A stretch of 64,000 bases of DNA from Streptomyces kurssanovii (GTDB lineage Bacteria; Actinomycetota; Actinomycetes; Streptomycetales; Streptomycetaceae), in assembly GCF_014649695.1 (NCBI RefSeq), contig NZ_BMTN01000019.1, positions 62,001 through 126,000 of the forward strand, read 5' to 3'. A program made the translations under genes and the position numbers. The notes beneath the pieces are model-generated. The model had not been told where the DNA came from. It made no database searches and was given only the letters and a program-made list of their open reading frames with translations. Below are positions 16,821 to 24,640 of this stretch, in pieces (within the stretch, counting starts at the first letter, position 1; the number at the start of each line of letters is the position of its first letter).

Positions 16821-17054
16821 CTCGAACGGGTAGAGCACACCTGAGCCCCTGACGGGGGCTCAAAAGCCGTACACCCCCTGTTTACTGGGCATTTTCGCGC
16901 GATACTTGTCGACATGTCACTACAGCGTGTTGCCGACATGTGACATTCTGCTGGAACCGCGTTTGCCGCAGCCTCGCCGCCGGTATTCAGGTGGAGGCTG
17001 CGTTCCTCAGACGGTCGCGGCCACCGCGACCGTCCGCGACCTCAAGGGGGTGGC

Positions 17055-17912
17055 ATGTCCGTAGAACAGGGCAGCTCGAAGGTGCTCACTCGCGCTCCAA
17101 GCGCGCCCGCACCCGTCGTGCCCAGCAGCTCGGAAGCCATCGACACCCGCACTCTCTCCCGCTCCCTGTTCCTGCGGCTTCGCGCCCTGGACAGCGAGGG
17201 CGCGGCCGACGACAGCCCGGAGCGCACCTACGTGCGCGACACCCTCATCGAGCTCAACCTCCCGCTCGTCCGGTACGCCGCGGCGCGGTTCCGCAGCCGC
17301 AACGAACCGATGGAGGACATCGTCCAGGTCGGCACGATCGGCCTGATCAAGGCGATCGACCGCTTCGACTGCGAACGAGGCGTGGAATTCCCGACCTTCG
17401 CGATGCCGACGGTCGTGGGAGAGATCAAGCGCTTCTTCCGCGACACCTCGTGGTCGGTGCGGGTCCCGCGCCGGCTGCAGGAGCTGCGCCTCGCACTCAC
17501 CAAGGCGAGCGACGAGCTCGCCCAGAAGCTGGACCGCTCCCCGACCGTTCCCGAACTGGCCGCGGTGCTGGGCGTTTCGGAGGAGGACGTCGTCGACGGC
17601 CTCGCCGTGGGCAACGCCTACACGGCCTCTTCGCTCGACTCGCCCTCGCCCGAGGACGACGGCGGAGAAGGCTCGCTCGCGGACCGCCTCGGCTACGAGG
17701 ACTCGGCGCTGGAGGGCGTCGAGTACCGCGAGTCCCTCAAGCCGCTGCTGGCCAAACTCCCGCCCCGGGAGCGGCAGATCATCATGCTGCGCTTCTTCGC
17801 CAACATGACCCAGTCGCAGATCGGCGAGGAGGTCGGCATCTCGCAGATGCATGTTTCTCGTCTGCTGACCCGCACGCTGGCGCAGCTGCGGGAAGGACTG
17901 ATCGCCGACTGA
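17055..17912 (+). CDS. sigN: SigB/SigF/SigG-family alternative sigma factor, SigN type
   Basis: A 285-residue paralogue of the upstream sigma factor, with a near-identical region 2 block ([36 protein letters not shown]), region 3 (SDELAQKLDRSPTVPELAAVLGVSEEDV) and region 4 ([34 protein letters not shown]). ATG 17055 follows AAGGGGG. In S. coelicolor the gene beside sigF is sigN, associated with development; the name is assigned by position and family. A 234-base gap separates it from sigF, so separate promoters are likely. Confidence 0.88.
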   Translation: MSVEQGSSKVLTRAPSAPAPVVPSSSEAIDTRTLSRSLFLRLRALDSEGAADDSPERTYVRDTLIELNLPLVRYAAARFRSRNEPMEDIVQVGTIGLIKAIDRFDCERGVEFPTFAMPTVVGEIKRFFRDTSWSVRVPRRLQELRLALTKASDELAQKLDRSPTVPELAAVLGVSEEDVVDGLAVGNAYTASSLDSPSPEDDGGEGSLADRLGYEDSALEGVEYRESLKPLLAKLPPRERQIIMLRFFANMTQSQIGEEVGISQMHVSRLLTRTLAQLREGLIAD

Positions 17913-17997
17913 CGATCCGGGCTTCGTCCGCTCGAGGCCCGTCTCGAAGTGATACCGGGAGGTTCCTTCCTGACGGGTCGTCAGTCACACTGGCGCG

Positions 17998-18768
17998 ATG
18001 CGACGGCGAACCGGTCCAGGGATCGTGGCGTTGGCGCTCTGCCTCGGCGGAGCGCTGACCGCATGCGGCGGGAGCGGCAGCGGCAAGGGTGACGTGGCGC
18101 TCGGCGCCGCCGGTTCGGGACCGGACCATGCGCCCACTGCTGCCGTGCCGCCGAAGGGCAAGGTCTCGCTCACCCCGCTCGACGGGAGCGAGGGCCCCGT
18201 CGGCGACGGGACCACGGGCGCGGCGGGGAAGACACCCCGACAGGACACCGGCGGACCAGCCACGGGCCCGGAGGGCGGCAGCGATCACGCGCGGAGTGGC
18301 CCCGGCGGCACGCCCGCGAGCGGCACGGGCGGCGCCAGCCCGTCCGGGAGCGGCGGACCGCAGCAGACCCCGGGCTCCGACAGCACTCCCGGGGCTTCAC
18401 CCGCCCCGGCACCGTCCACGCCGGCGCCCACCCCCTCCGCTCCGGAGCCGGGCCCGCCAGGACCTGCCGTGCTTCAGCTCGGTGAGCCCGTCCGCGAGGC
18501 CCTCGACCGGCGGTGGTGCGAGAAGGTCACCGTGGAGTTCCGCAACACCGGCGGCACCGCGGCGGTGTCCGGCACCGTCACCTTCGCCACCCACATCATC
18601 GGCGCGCTCGGTGTCGACTGGGCGACGCGCGAGTCCAGCCGGCCGCTGCCCGCGCCCATCGCGCCCGGAGCCGTGCGGAAGCAGGCGTACACGGTCTGCG
18701 TGGACGCCTGGCGGGTGCCCCTGGGCATGCACATCGAGACCCAGGACGTCACCGCGACATGGAAGTGA
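17998..18768 (+). CDS. Lipoprotein with Gly/Ser/Pro-rich stalk
   Basis: A 256-residue lipoprotein: signal peptide MRRRTGPGIVALALCLGGALTACGG with lipobox LTAC, the Cys being the lipidation site. About 110 residues of Gly/Pro/Ser/Thr-rich spacer follow. A compact C-terminal beta domain (LGEPVREALDRRWCEKVTVEFRNTGGTAAVSGTVTFATHIIGALGVDW) carries two Cys that could pair (ending VCVDAWRVPLGMHIETQ). Likely an extracellular immunoglobulin- or CARDB-like fold on a stalk. No named family recognised. Confidence 0.85.
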   Translation: MRRRTGPGIVALALCLGGALTACGGSGSGKGDVALGAAGSGPDHAPTAAVPPKGKVSLTPLDGSEGPVGDGTTGAAGKTPRQDTGGPATGPEGGSDHARSGPGGTPASGTGGASPSGSGGPQQTPGSDSTPGASPAPAPSTPAPTPSAPEPGPPGPAVLQLGEPVREALDRRWCEKVTVEFRNTGGTAAVSGTVTFATHIIGALGVDWATRESSRPLPAPIAPGAVRKQAYTVCVDAWRVPLGMHIETQDVTATWK

Positions 18769-18808
18769 GCGGGCCCGCCCGGCCCGGACGGGTTCCGGCG
18801 GACAGGGT

Positions 18809-19030
18809 CTAACCCAGGGCGAGCCAGGCGACCGCGCCGAGGATGACGACCGCAGCGACGACGCCGACGATGAGACCGACGCGCGAGGAGGACGACGCCG
18901 CGGGCGTCGCCGCCGCGCGGCCCTGCGGGGCGCCTTCGTCGACGAAGGCGCGGAACATCTGGGTGCTGCCCGCGGGGTCGTAGTTGCCCTCGGGGCCCTG
19001 GCCTTGGGGAGCATGGGGGTTGTGTGCCAT
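18809..19030 (-). CDS. Small C-terminally anchored membrane protein
   Basis: A 73-residue protein: a polar N-terminal half (MAHNPHAPQGQGPEGNYDP, then STQMFRAFVDEG), an Ala/Ser linker and one C-terminal transmembrane helix (VGLIVGVVAAVVILGAVAWLAL). A tail-anchored topology is predicted with the N-terminus in the cytoplasm. Convergent with the lipoprotein gene and 200 bases from the divergent marR gene. Function unknown. Confidence 0.8.
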   Translation of the reverse strand: MAHNPHAPQGQGPEGNYDPAGSTQMFRAFVDEGAPQGRAAATPAASSSSRVGLIVGVVAAVVILGAVAWLALG

Positions 19031-19198
19031 GGGGCAGGACCCTAGCGAACGGCGTCGACGGCCCCAACCCCGGGCGGGCAGCCGGTGGGCCCCGAGAAGG
19101 ATATGACCCGCCCATGACTCCGCATATGCAAAGCCTTTTGGGTTCCTTTACCCGTTCAGGCCCGTTTTCATTTGCCTGTAGCAACCAACGGCTTCTAT

Positions 19199-19215
19199 CG
19201 TTGCCCTAAGCAACG
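19199..19215 (+). promoter_or_regulatory. Palindromic MarR-type operator upstream of marR
   Basis: CGTTGC-CCTAA-GCAACG, perfect 6-base arms, 17 bases before the start codon and overlapping a likely -10 (TATCGT, 19196-19201). The -35 may be TTGCCT (19172-19177). A further half-site, GTAGCAAC, lies about 20 bases upstream. This suggests autoregulation of the marR-MFS operon. Confidence 0.6.
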
Positions 19216-19231
19216 AAAGCTGGGAGGGGCC

Positions 19232-19687
19232 TTGGCCGAGCGGAGTCAGTACGAGGAGCTGGCCCGGCAGATAAGCGCGGTCGGGGCCGTGAAACGGAGC
19301 CTCTCGCGGATACTGCCCGCCGAGTGCCCTTCCGGGTCCGCGGCGGTGCTGTCGCTGATCGGCCGGCACGGAGAGATGCGGATGGGCCGCCTCGCCGAGC
19401 TGCTGGCCGTCGACATGTCCGTCGCCAGCCGGCATGTGGCCCATGTGGTGGAGCGCGGCTGGCTGGAACGGTCGCCCGACCCGGAGGACCGGCGGTCCCG
19501 GATCCTCCGGCTCACCCCGGCGGGCAGGGACCTGCTCGACGACCTCGGCCGCCGGACCACAGACATGTTCGCCCACTACCTCAAGGACTGGTCCGACGAA
19601 GACGTCGGACAGCTGAACGCGATGCTGGCCCGCCTCCGCGAATCCGTCGGGGACTGCCGGGCCCACGCCACCCGTACACCCGTATGA
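19232..19687 (+). CDS. MarR-family transcriptional repressor
   Basis: A 151-residue winged-helix regulator: MGRLAELLAVDMSVASRHVAHVVERGWLERSPDPEDRRSRILRLTPAGRDLL shows the helix-turn-helix and the wing with its D-x-R-S-R motif. TTG 19232 follows GGGAGGGG. The stop overlaps an ATG in the exporter frame, so the two genes form an operon. MarR proteins release DNA when they bind small aromatic ligands, and here the regulated target is the adjacent drug-type exporter. Confidence 0.92.
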   Translation: MAERSQYEELARQISAVGAVKRSLSRILPAECPSGSAAVLSLIGRHGEMRMGRLAELLAVDMSVASRHVAHVVERGWLERSPDPEDRRSRILRLTPAGRDLLDDLGRRTTDMFAHYLKDWSDEDVGQLNAMLARLRESVGDCRAHATRTPV

Positions 19688-19701
19688 CGAAAAGGAAGTT
19701 C

Positions 19702-22170
19702 ATGGCTACGACCACACCGAACGGTGTGCGGGGCGGCCACGCCAAGCACGGCGGTGGATCCGCCTCCGACGGCGGGGCGCCGATGACGCACCGGCAGATC
19801 ATGGAGGCACTGTCCGGGCTGCTGCTCGGCATGTTCGTCGCCATCCTGTCGTCGACGATCGTCTCCAACGCCCTGCCGGAGATCATCACCGACCTCGGCG
19901 GCGGGCAGAGCGCCTACACCTGGGTCGTCACCGCATCACTGCTGGCGATGACCGCGACCACGCCGCTGTGGGGCAAGCTCTCGGACCTCTTCTCCAAGAA
20001 GCTGCTGGTCCAGATATCGCTCCTCATCTACGTCCTGGGCTCGGTCGTCGCCGGACTCTCGCAGAACTCCGGCATGCTGATCGCCTGTCGTGTGATCCAG
20101 GGCATCGGCGTCGGCGGGCTGTCCGCCCTCGCACAGATCGTGATGGCCGCGATGATCGCCCCCCGCGAGCGGGGCCGCTACAGCGGATACATCGGTGCCG
20201 TCTTCGCAGTCGCGACCGTCGGCGGCCCGCTGCTCGGCGGCGTCATCACCGACACCGAGTGGCTGGGCTGGCGCTGGTGCTTCTACGTCGGCGTGCCGTT
20301 CGCGCTGATCGCCCTGTTCGTGCTGCAGAAGACCCTCAAGCTGCCCGTGGTCAAGCGGCAGGTGAAGGTCGACTGGTCGGGCGCGTTCTTCATCAGCGCC
20401 GCCGTCTCGCTGCTGCTGGTGTGGGTGACCTTCGCCGGCGACAAGTACGACTGGATCTCGTGGCAGTCCGGCGCGATGGTCGGCGGGTCCGTGCTGCTCG
20501 GCGCGCTCTTCCTCCTCGTGGAGTCGAAGGCGAGCGAACCGATCATCCCGCTGCGGCTGTTCCGCAACCGCACGATCACGCTGGCCTCGCTGGCCTCGCT
20601 CTTCGTCGGCGTCGCCATGTTCGCCGGCACGGTGTTCTTCAGCCAGTACTTCCAGCTGGCGCGGGACGAGTCGCCGACCATGTCCGGTGTGCTGACGATC
20701 CCGATGATCGGCGGTCTCTTCGTCTCGTCGACCGTCTCCGGCCAGATCATCACCAAGACCGGCCGCTGGAAGGCCTGGCTGGTCGCCGGCGGCGCCCTGG
20801 TGACGGCGGGCCTCGGTCTGCTGGGCACCATCCGCTACGACACCGAGTACTGGCACATCGCGGTCTTCATGGTCCTGATGGGCCTCGGGCTCGGCATGAT
20901 GATGCAGAACCTGGTGCTCTGCACCCAGAACCAGGTCGACCCGTCGGATCTCGGCGCGGCCAGCTCGGTCGTCACCTTCTTCCGGTCCCTCGGCGGTGCG
21001 ATCGGCGTCTCCGCGCTCGGCGCGATCATGGCCAACCGCGTCACCCACTACGTCAAGGACGGGCTCGCCGAGCTCGGCCCGCAGGGCGAGGCGCTGGGTC
21101 ACGGCGGTACGGGCGGCGGCGGCATTCCCGACCTGGACAAGCTGCCGGTCCCCATCCGCACGGTGATGGAGACGGCGTACGGGCACGGGGTCGCCGACAT
21201 CTTCCTGTACTCCGCTCCCTTCGCGCTCGTCGCCTTCCTGGTGACCCTCTTCATCAAGGAGGTCGCCCTGAAGAGCAGCTCGTCCGACGCCGAGGCGAAG
21301 GCGAAAGAGGCCGTCGCTGCCTCCGAGGCACCGGAGGCGCTCGCCGCCGCCACGGCCCCCGCCCCGGCGCAGGCCGTCGCGACCGAGCAGGTCACCTCCG
21401 TCGCCTCCGGTGTCGCGGTACGCGGAGTGGTGCGCGGCTCCGAGGGCGCCGCGGTGCCCCGGGCCGCCGTCACGCTGATCTCGCCGGCCGGCCGGCAGCT
21501 CGGCCGCTCCGTCGCCCAGGGGGACGGCAGCTACACGCTTGACGCGCCGGGCGCCGGATCGTACGTGTTGATCGCCTCGGCCGACGGCTTCCAGCCGCAG
21601 GCCTCCACGGTGAACGTCACGGGCGAGCCGCTGGTGTACGACATCCTGCTCGCCGGGACCAGCGGCCTCGGCGGAGTGGTGCGGGCGGCCGACGGTGGCG
21701 GCCCCGTCGAAGGTGCCATGGTCGTCGTGACGGACGTGCGCGGTGACGTGATCGCCACCGGAACGAGCACGGAGCAGGGCGAGTTCGCCTTCGGCGAGCT
21801 CGTACCGGGAGCGGTGACCGTCGCGGTGAACGCCCTCGGCTACCGGCCGCTCGCGCTGCCCGTGGAGATCGGCGGCCAGGGCGTGACCCGGGTCGAGGCG
21901 GCGCTCCGGTCCGGCGCCGTCGTGCGGGGCGTGGTCCGCGGGGCCGCGGGCCTGCCGCTGACCGACGCGCACGTGACCCTCGTGGACGCCGCGGGGAACG
22001 TGGTCGCCACGGCGACCACCGGCGACGACGGGGCGTACGCCTTCGCCGACCTGGACGCGGGCGAGTACTCGGTCATCGCGACCGGATACCCGCCGGTGGC
22101 ACACCAGTTGACCGTGACAGGTCGCGGCGTCGACGGACACGACATCGAACTCGCCCACCCGGGCGAGTAA
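19702..22170 (+). CDS. DHA2-type MFS exporter fused to three carboxypeptidase-regulatory-like repeats
   Basis: An 822-residue proton-coupled multidrug-type exporter. Residues 1-560 form a 14-helix DHA2/EmrB module: MFVAILSSTIVSNALPEI (motif D1-like), GKLSDLFSKK (motif A) and GPLLGGVITD (motif C). After a charged Ala/Pro linker come about 250 residues with three beta-sandwich repeats (VRGVVRGSEGAAVPRAAVTLIS..., GLGGVVRAADGGGPVEGAMVVVTD..., VRGVVRGAAGLPLTDAHVTLVD...). ATG 19702 follows AAAGGAAG; ATG 19684 overlaps the MarR stop and is the alternative. With 14 helices the C-terminal domain should be cytoplasmic, unusual for this fold. It is followed by a YceI protein carrying the same domain. 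Confidence 0.93.
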   Translation: MATTTPNGVRGGHAKHGGGSASDGGAPMTHRQIMEALSGLLLGMFVAILSSTIVSNALPEIITDLGGGQSAYTWVVTASLLAMTATTPLWGKLSDLFSKKLLVQISLLIYVLGSVVAGLSQNSGMLIACRVIQGIGVGGLSALAQIVMAAMIAPRERGRYSGYIGAVFAVATVGGPLLGGVITDTEWLGWRWCFYVGVPFALIALFVLQKTLKLPVVKRQVKVDWSGAFFISAAVSLLLVWVTFAGDKYDWISWQSGAMVGGSVLLGALFLLVESKASEPIIPLRLFRNRTITLASLASLFVGVAMFAGTVFFSQYFQLARDESPTMSGVLTIPMIGGLFVSSTVSGQIITKTGRWKAWLVAGGALVTAGLGLLGTIRYDTEYWHIAVFMVLMGLGLGMMMQNLVLCTQNQVDPSDLGAASSVVTFFRSLGGAIGVSALGAIMANRVTHYVKDGLAELGPQGEALGHGGTGGGGIPDLDKLPVPIRTVMETAYGHGVADIFLYSAPFALVAFLVTLFIKEVALKSSSSDAEAKAKEAVAASEAPEALAAATAPAPAQAVATEQVTSVASGVAVRGVVRGSEGAAVPRAAVTLISPAGRQLGRSVAQGDGSYTLDAPGAGSYVLIASADGFQPQASTVNVTGEPLVYDILLAGTSGLGGVVRAADGGGPVEGAMVVVTDVRGDVIATGTSTEQGEFAFGELVPGAVTVAVNALGYRPLALPVEIGGQGVTRVEAALRSGAVVRGVVRGAAGLPLTDAHVTLVDAAGNVVATATTGDDGAYAFADLDAGEYSVIATGYPPVAHQLTVTGRGVDGHDIELAHPGE

Positions 22171-22337
22171 CGGACCCCCGGGCCCGGGCGCCTCCTTCCC
22201 GGCGGAGACGAGGCGCACGCCCGGCGGAGACGGGCCCCGGCGACGGGGCGGCAGGCAGGGGACGGCCGGTCGCCCCGCCCGGGGCCCGAACACTTCCTAC
22301 GGCCGTGAGGGCCGGACACAGAAACGGGATCGATGGC

Positions 22338-23150
22338 ATGGGACTTCGCGCACAGGTACGGACCCGCGACGGCTGGGCCGTCCAGCACGCGGTCGTCACC
22401 GTGACGGACATGACCGGCACCCAGGTGCTGCGGGCACAGGCCGGCGCGGACGGCACGGTGAGCGACACGACCGACCTGCCGGCCGGGCCGTACACGGTGA
22501 TCGTGACGGCCCTCGGCTACGCGCCGGTGGCGTCGACCGCGCTGGTCACGGCGAGCGGACGGGTGGACGCCGGCACGGTGGTGCTGTCCCGCCAGGGCGG
22601 GGCGGAGCTGCCGCCGCCCGGCACCTGGTCGCTCGACCCGGCGCACTCGTCGGTGGGCGCGACGGCGCAGCACCTCGGGATCTCCAGCGTGCGCGGGTGC
22701 TTCACCGAGTTCGGCGGACGGATCGAGATCGCGGAGGACGTGGAACGTTCCTGGGTCGACGCGGTGATCGCGGCCGCGTCCATCGACACGGGCAACGGGC
22801 TGCGGGACAAGCACCTGCGGTCGCCGGACTTCCTGGACACCGAGCGCTTCCCCGACATCACCTACAGGTCCACCGCCCTGACCCCGGCCGGGCCCGACCG
22901 CTGGACGGTGCGGGGCGAGCTGTCGCTGCACGGCGTCGTCCGCGAGGTCGACCTCGACCTGAGCTACCTGGGCACCGGTCCCGACCCGTGGGGCGGGGTG
23001 CGCGCCGCCTTCCGCGCCACGGCGGAACTGCACCGGGACGACTTCGCCATGCACTACAACCAGATGGTGCAGACGGGCATCTCCACCATCGGGACGACGC
23101 TGAAGGTGGAGCTGGACATCCAGGCGGTTCAGGGCGGCGAACTCCCGTAA
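22338..23150 (+). CDS. YceI-family protein with N-terminal carboxypeptidase-regulatory-like domain
   Basis: A 270-residue protein with no signal peptide. Residues 1-85 are a prealbumin-like repeat (VQHAVVTVTDMTGTQVLRAQ...LPAGPYTVIVTALGYAPVA) closely resembling those at the end of the upstream exporter. Residues 95-270 are the YceI lipocalin-like domain (WSLDPAHSSVGATAQHLGISSVRGCFTEFGG, DVIAAASIDTGNGLRDKHLRSPDFLD). YceI proteins bind isoprenoid or amide lipids. ATG 22338 is chosen from where the domain begins; the ribosome site is weak. The shared domain and position suggest that it works with the exporter. Confidence 0.92.
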   Translation: MGLRAQVRTRDGWAVQHAVVTVTDMTGTQVLRAQAGADGTVSDTTDLPAGPYTVIVTALGYAPVASTALVTASGRVDAGTVVLSRQGGAELPPPGTWSLDPAHSSVGATAQHLGISSVRGCFTEFGGRIEIAEDVERSWVDAVIAAASIDTGNGLRDKHLRSPDFLDTERFPDITYRSTALTPAGPDRWTVRGELSLHGVVREVDLDLSYLGTGPDPWGGVRAAFRATAELHRDDFAMHYNQMVQTGISTIGTTLKVELDIQAVQGGELP

Positions 23151-23160
23151 GGTGCCGGCC

Positions 23161-23715
23161 ATGGCAGGACAGATCGCCACCAACACCAGGGTGGAACGCG
23201 AGCAGTTGCTGGAATTCTCCCCCAGAGCCTTCGGCCTGGGAGGTGCCCCCAACCGCGACACCGCGCGATCCTCCTGACGCGCCGCGCGGACGGCTCCCCG
23301 CAGGGCTCGCCGCTCCCCTGCGGGGTGGACGACTCGGGGCGGATCGTCGTCTCGCCCTGTCCGAAGCGGGCGAGGACATGCAACGCCAAGCCGGACACGC
23401 GTCAGTGTGATCGTCCTGCCGGACGACTGGAACGGGCCGTGGGTGCAGGTCGACGGCACCGCGGAGGTGATCGACTCCCCCGCCTCGGTGGAGCCGCTCG
23501 TCGAGTACTTCCGCACCATCTCGGGTGAGCACCCGGACCGGGACGAGTACCGCGAGGCGATGCGGAAGCACGGCAAGTCGATCATCCGCGTCATACCGGA
23601 GCGGTGGGGCCCCATCGCCACGGGCGGCTTCCCGGCGGCTCGAAGAGGACTGACCGGCTCTCCGGTCCCGGCGAGCCCGCTCAGGACCGGCCGCCCGCCG
23701 GCAGAATCCGAGTAA
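23161..23715 (+). pseudogene. Broken PPOX-class (F420/FMN) oxidoreductase
   Basis: The remains of a gene of about 150 codons. ATG 23161 gives MAGQIATNTRVEREQLLEF, then an inserted hairpin element (23218-23250) shifts the frame to an early stop. The next piece, in another frame, reads PRHRAILLTRRADGSPQGSP...GVDDSGRIVVS. After a further frameshift near 23398 the last piece reads SVIVLPDDWNGPWVQVDGTAEVIDSP...GKSIIRVIPERWGPIATGGF. Together they reconstruct a split-barrel PPOX family enzyme that probably used F420. At least two frame disruptions make function unlikely. Confidence 0.85.
23218..23250 (+). repeat. REP-like inverted-repeat insertion inside the PPOX pseudogene
   Basis: The core CCCAGAGCCTTCGGCCTGGG forms a hairpin with flanking C-rich and G-rich arms. 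It resembles short hairpin elements scattered in Streptomyces genomes. It interrupts the reading frame between the codons for LLEF and PRHRAILL. Confidence 0.6.
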
Positions 23716-23732
23716 GGTCCGGGGAAGGCGGG

Positions 23733-24506
23733 TTACGCCTTCGATCGCTCCACCATCGCCTCGATACCCGCGATCAGGAGATCGAGGGCGAATCCGAAGT
23801 CCCGCTCGCGCATCTCCTCCACGGTGTCCCCGCCGCGCGCCTCCATCAGCTCGTCGGCCTGCGCGAACGTCTCGCGGTACTGCGGCTGTTCGCGGATCGT
23901 CCCCATGGCCTCGCGGAAGTACTCGTCCTGGTCGAGCCCCGCCGCCGCGCAGCGCTCGATGAAGTGGCCCTCGATGGTGCCGAATCCGTAGACGAACTGG
24001 AAGACCGCGGAGATGCCTCCCATCTGCCCGTGGGCCGGCAGGCCGGTGTTGCGCACGATCTCCTGGGCCGCCCGCGAGAAGGCCATCGAGTGCGGACCGA
24101 TGTTCAGGTACGTCCCGATCAGCGGCGACACCCACGGGTGCCGGACCAGCAGTGCCCGGTACCCGGCGGCCAGGGCGCGGAGCTGATCGCGCCAGTCGCC
24201 CGTGTCCGCGTCCGTGTCGGGCAGCGCAACGGTCCCGAAGACCGCGTCGAGGGCCAGCTCCAGCAGGTCGTCCTTGGTGTCGACGTACCAGTAGACGGAC
24301 ATCGCGGTGACATTCAGCTCGGCGGCCAGCTTCCGCATGGAGAACCGGGCCGCGCCCTCGGCGTCCAGGAGCCGGACCGTCGCGTCGATGATCTTGTCGC
24401 GGTCCAGTCCGGCCGGCTGTGCCGACCTGCGCCCCCGGTCCGCCTTGCCCTCCAGCCAGACACTCGTCCGCATGGGGCTCTTCGTGCGGTCGGTCGTACT
24501 CGCCAT
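23733..24506 (-). CDS. TetR/AcrR-family repressor
   Basis: A 257-residue regulator. The N-terminal HTH is LDRDKIIDATVRLLDAEGAARFSMRKLAAELNVTAMSVYWYVDTKDDLLELALDAVF, followed by a TetR_C-type ligand domain. It lies 135 bases downstream of the codirectional MFS gene, so the two may be cotranscribed. The probable operators are the three TGTAC-type palindromes upstream of the MFS gene (26155-26217). By family logic, the ligand is likely a substrate of the exporter. Confidence 0.92.
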   Translation of the reverse strand: MASTTDRTKSPMRTSVWLEGKADRGRRSAQPAGLDRDKIIDATVRLLDAEGAARFSMRKLAAELNVTAMSVYWYVDTKDDLLELALDAVFGTVALPDTDADTGDWRDQLRALAAGYRALLVRHPWVSPLIGTYLNIGPHSMAFSRAAQEIVRNTGLPAHGQMGGISAVFQFVYGFGTIEGHFIERCAAAGLDQDEYFREAMGTIREQPQYRETFAQADELMEARGGDTVEEMRERDFGFALDLLIAGIEAMVERSKA

Positions 24507-24640
24507 CGCACACCCTCTCGGTTCTTCCGGCCGGACGGGCGGTGCCGGAACGCTCCGGTCCGCCCGCCTCCGATGCTATGCCGCCGGGCTGTGCCACGGT
24601 GCTGTGCCCTGTGCGGCACAGCACCGTGCGCCCGGCGGGG

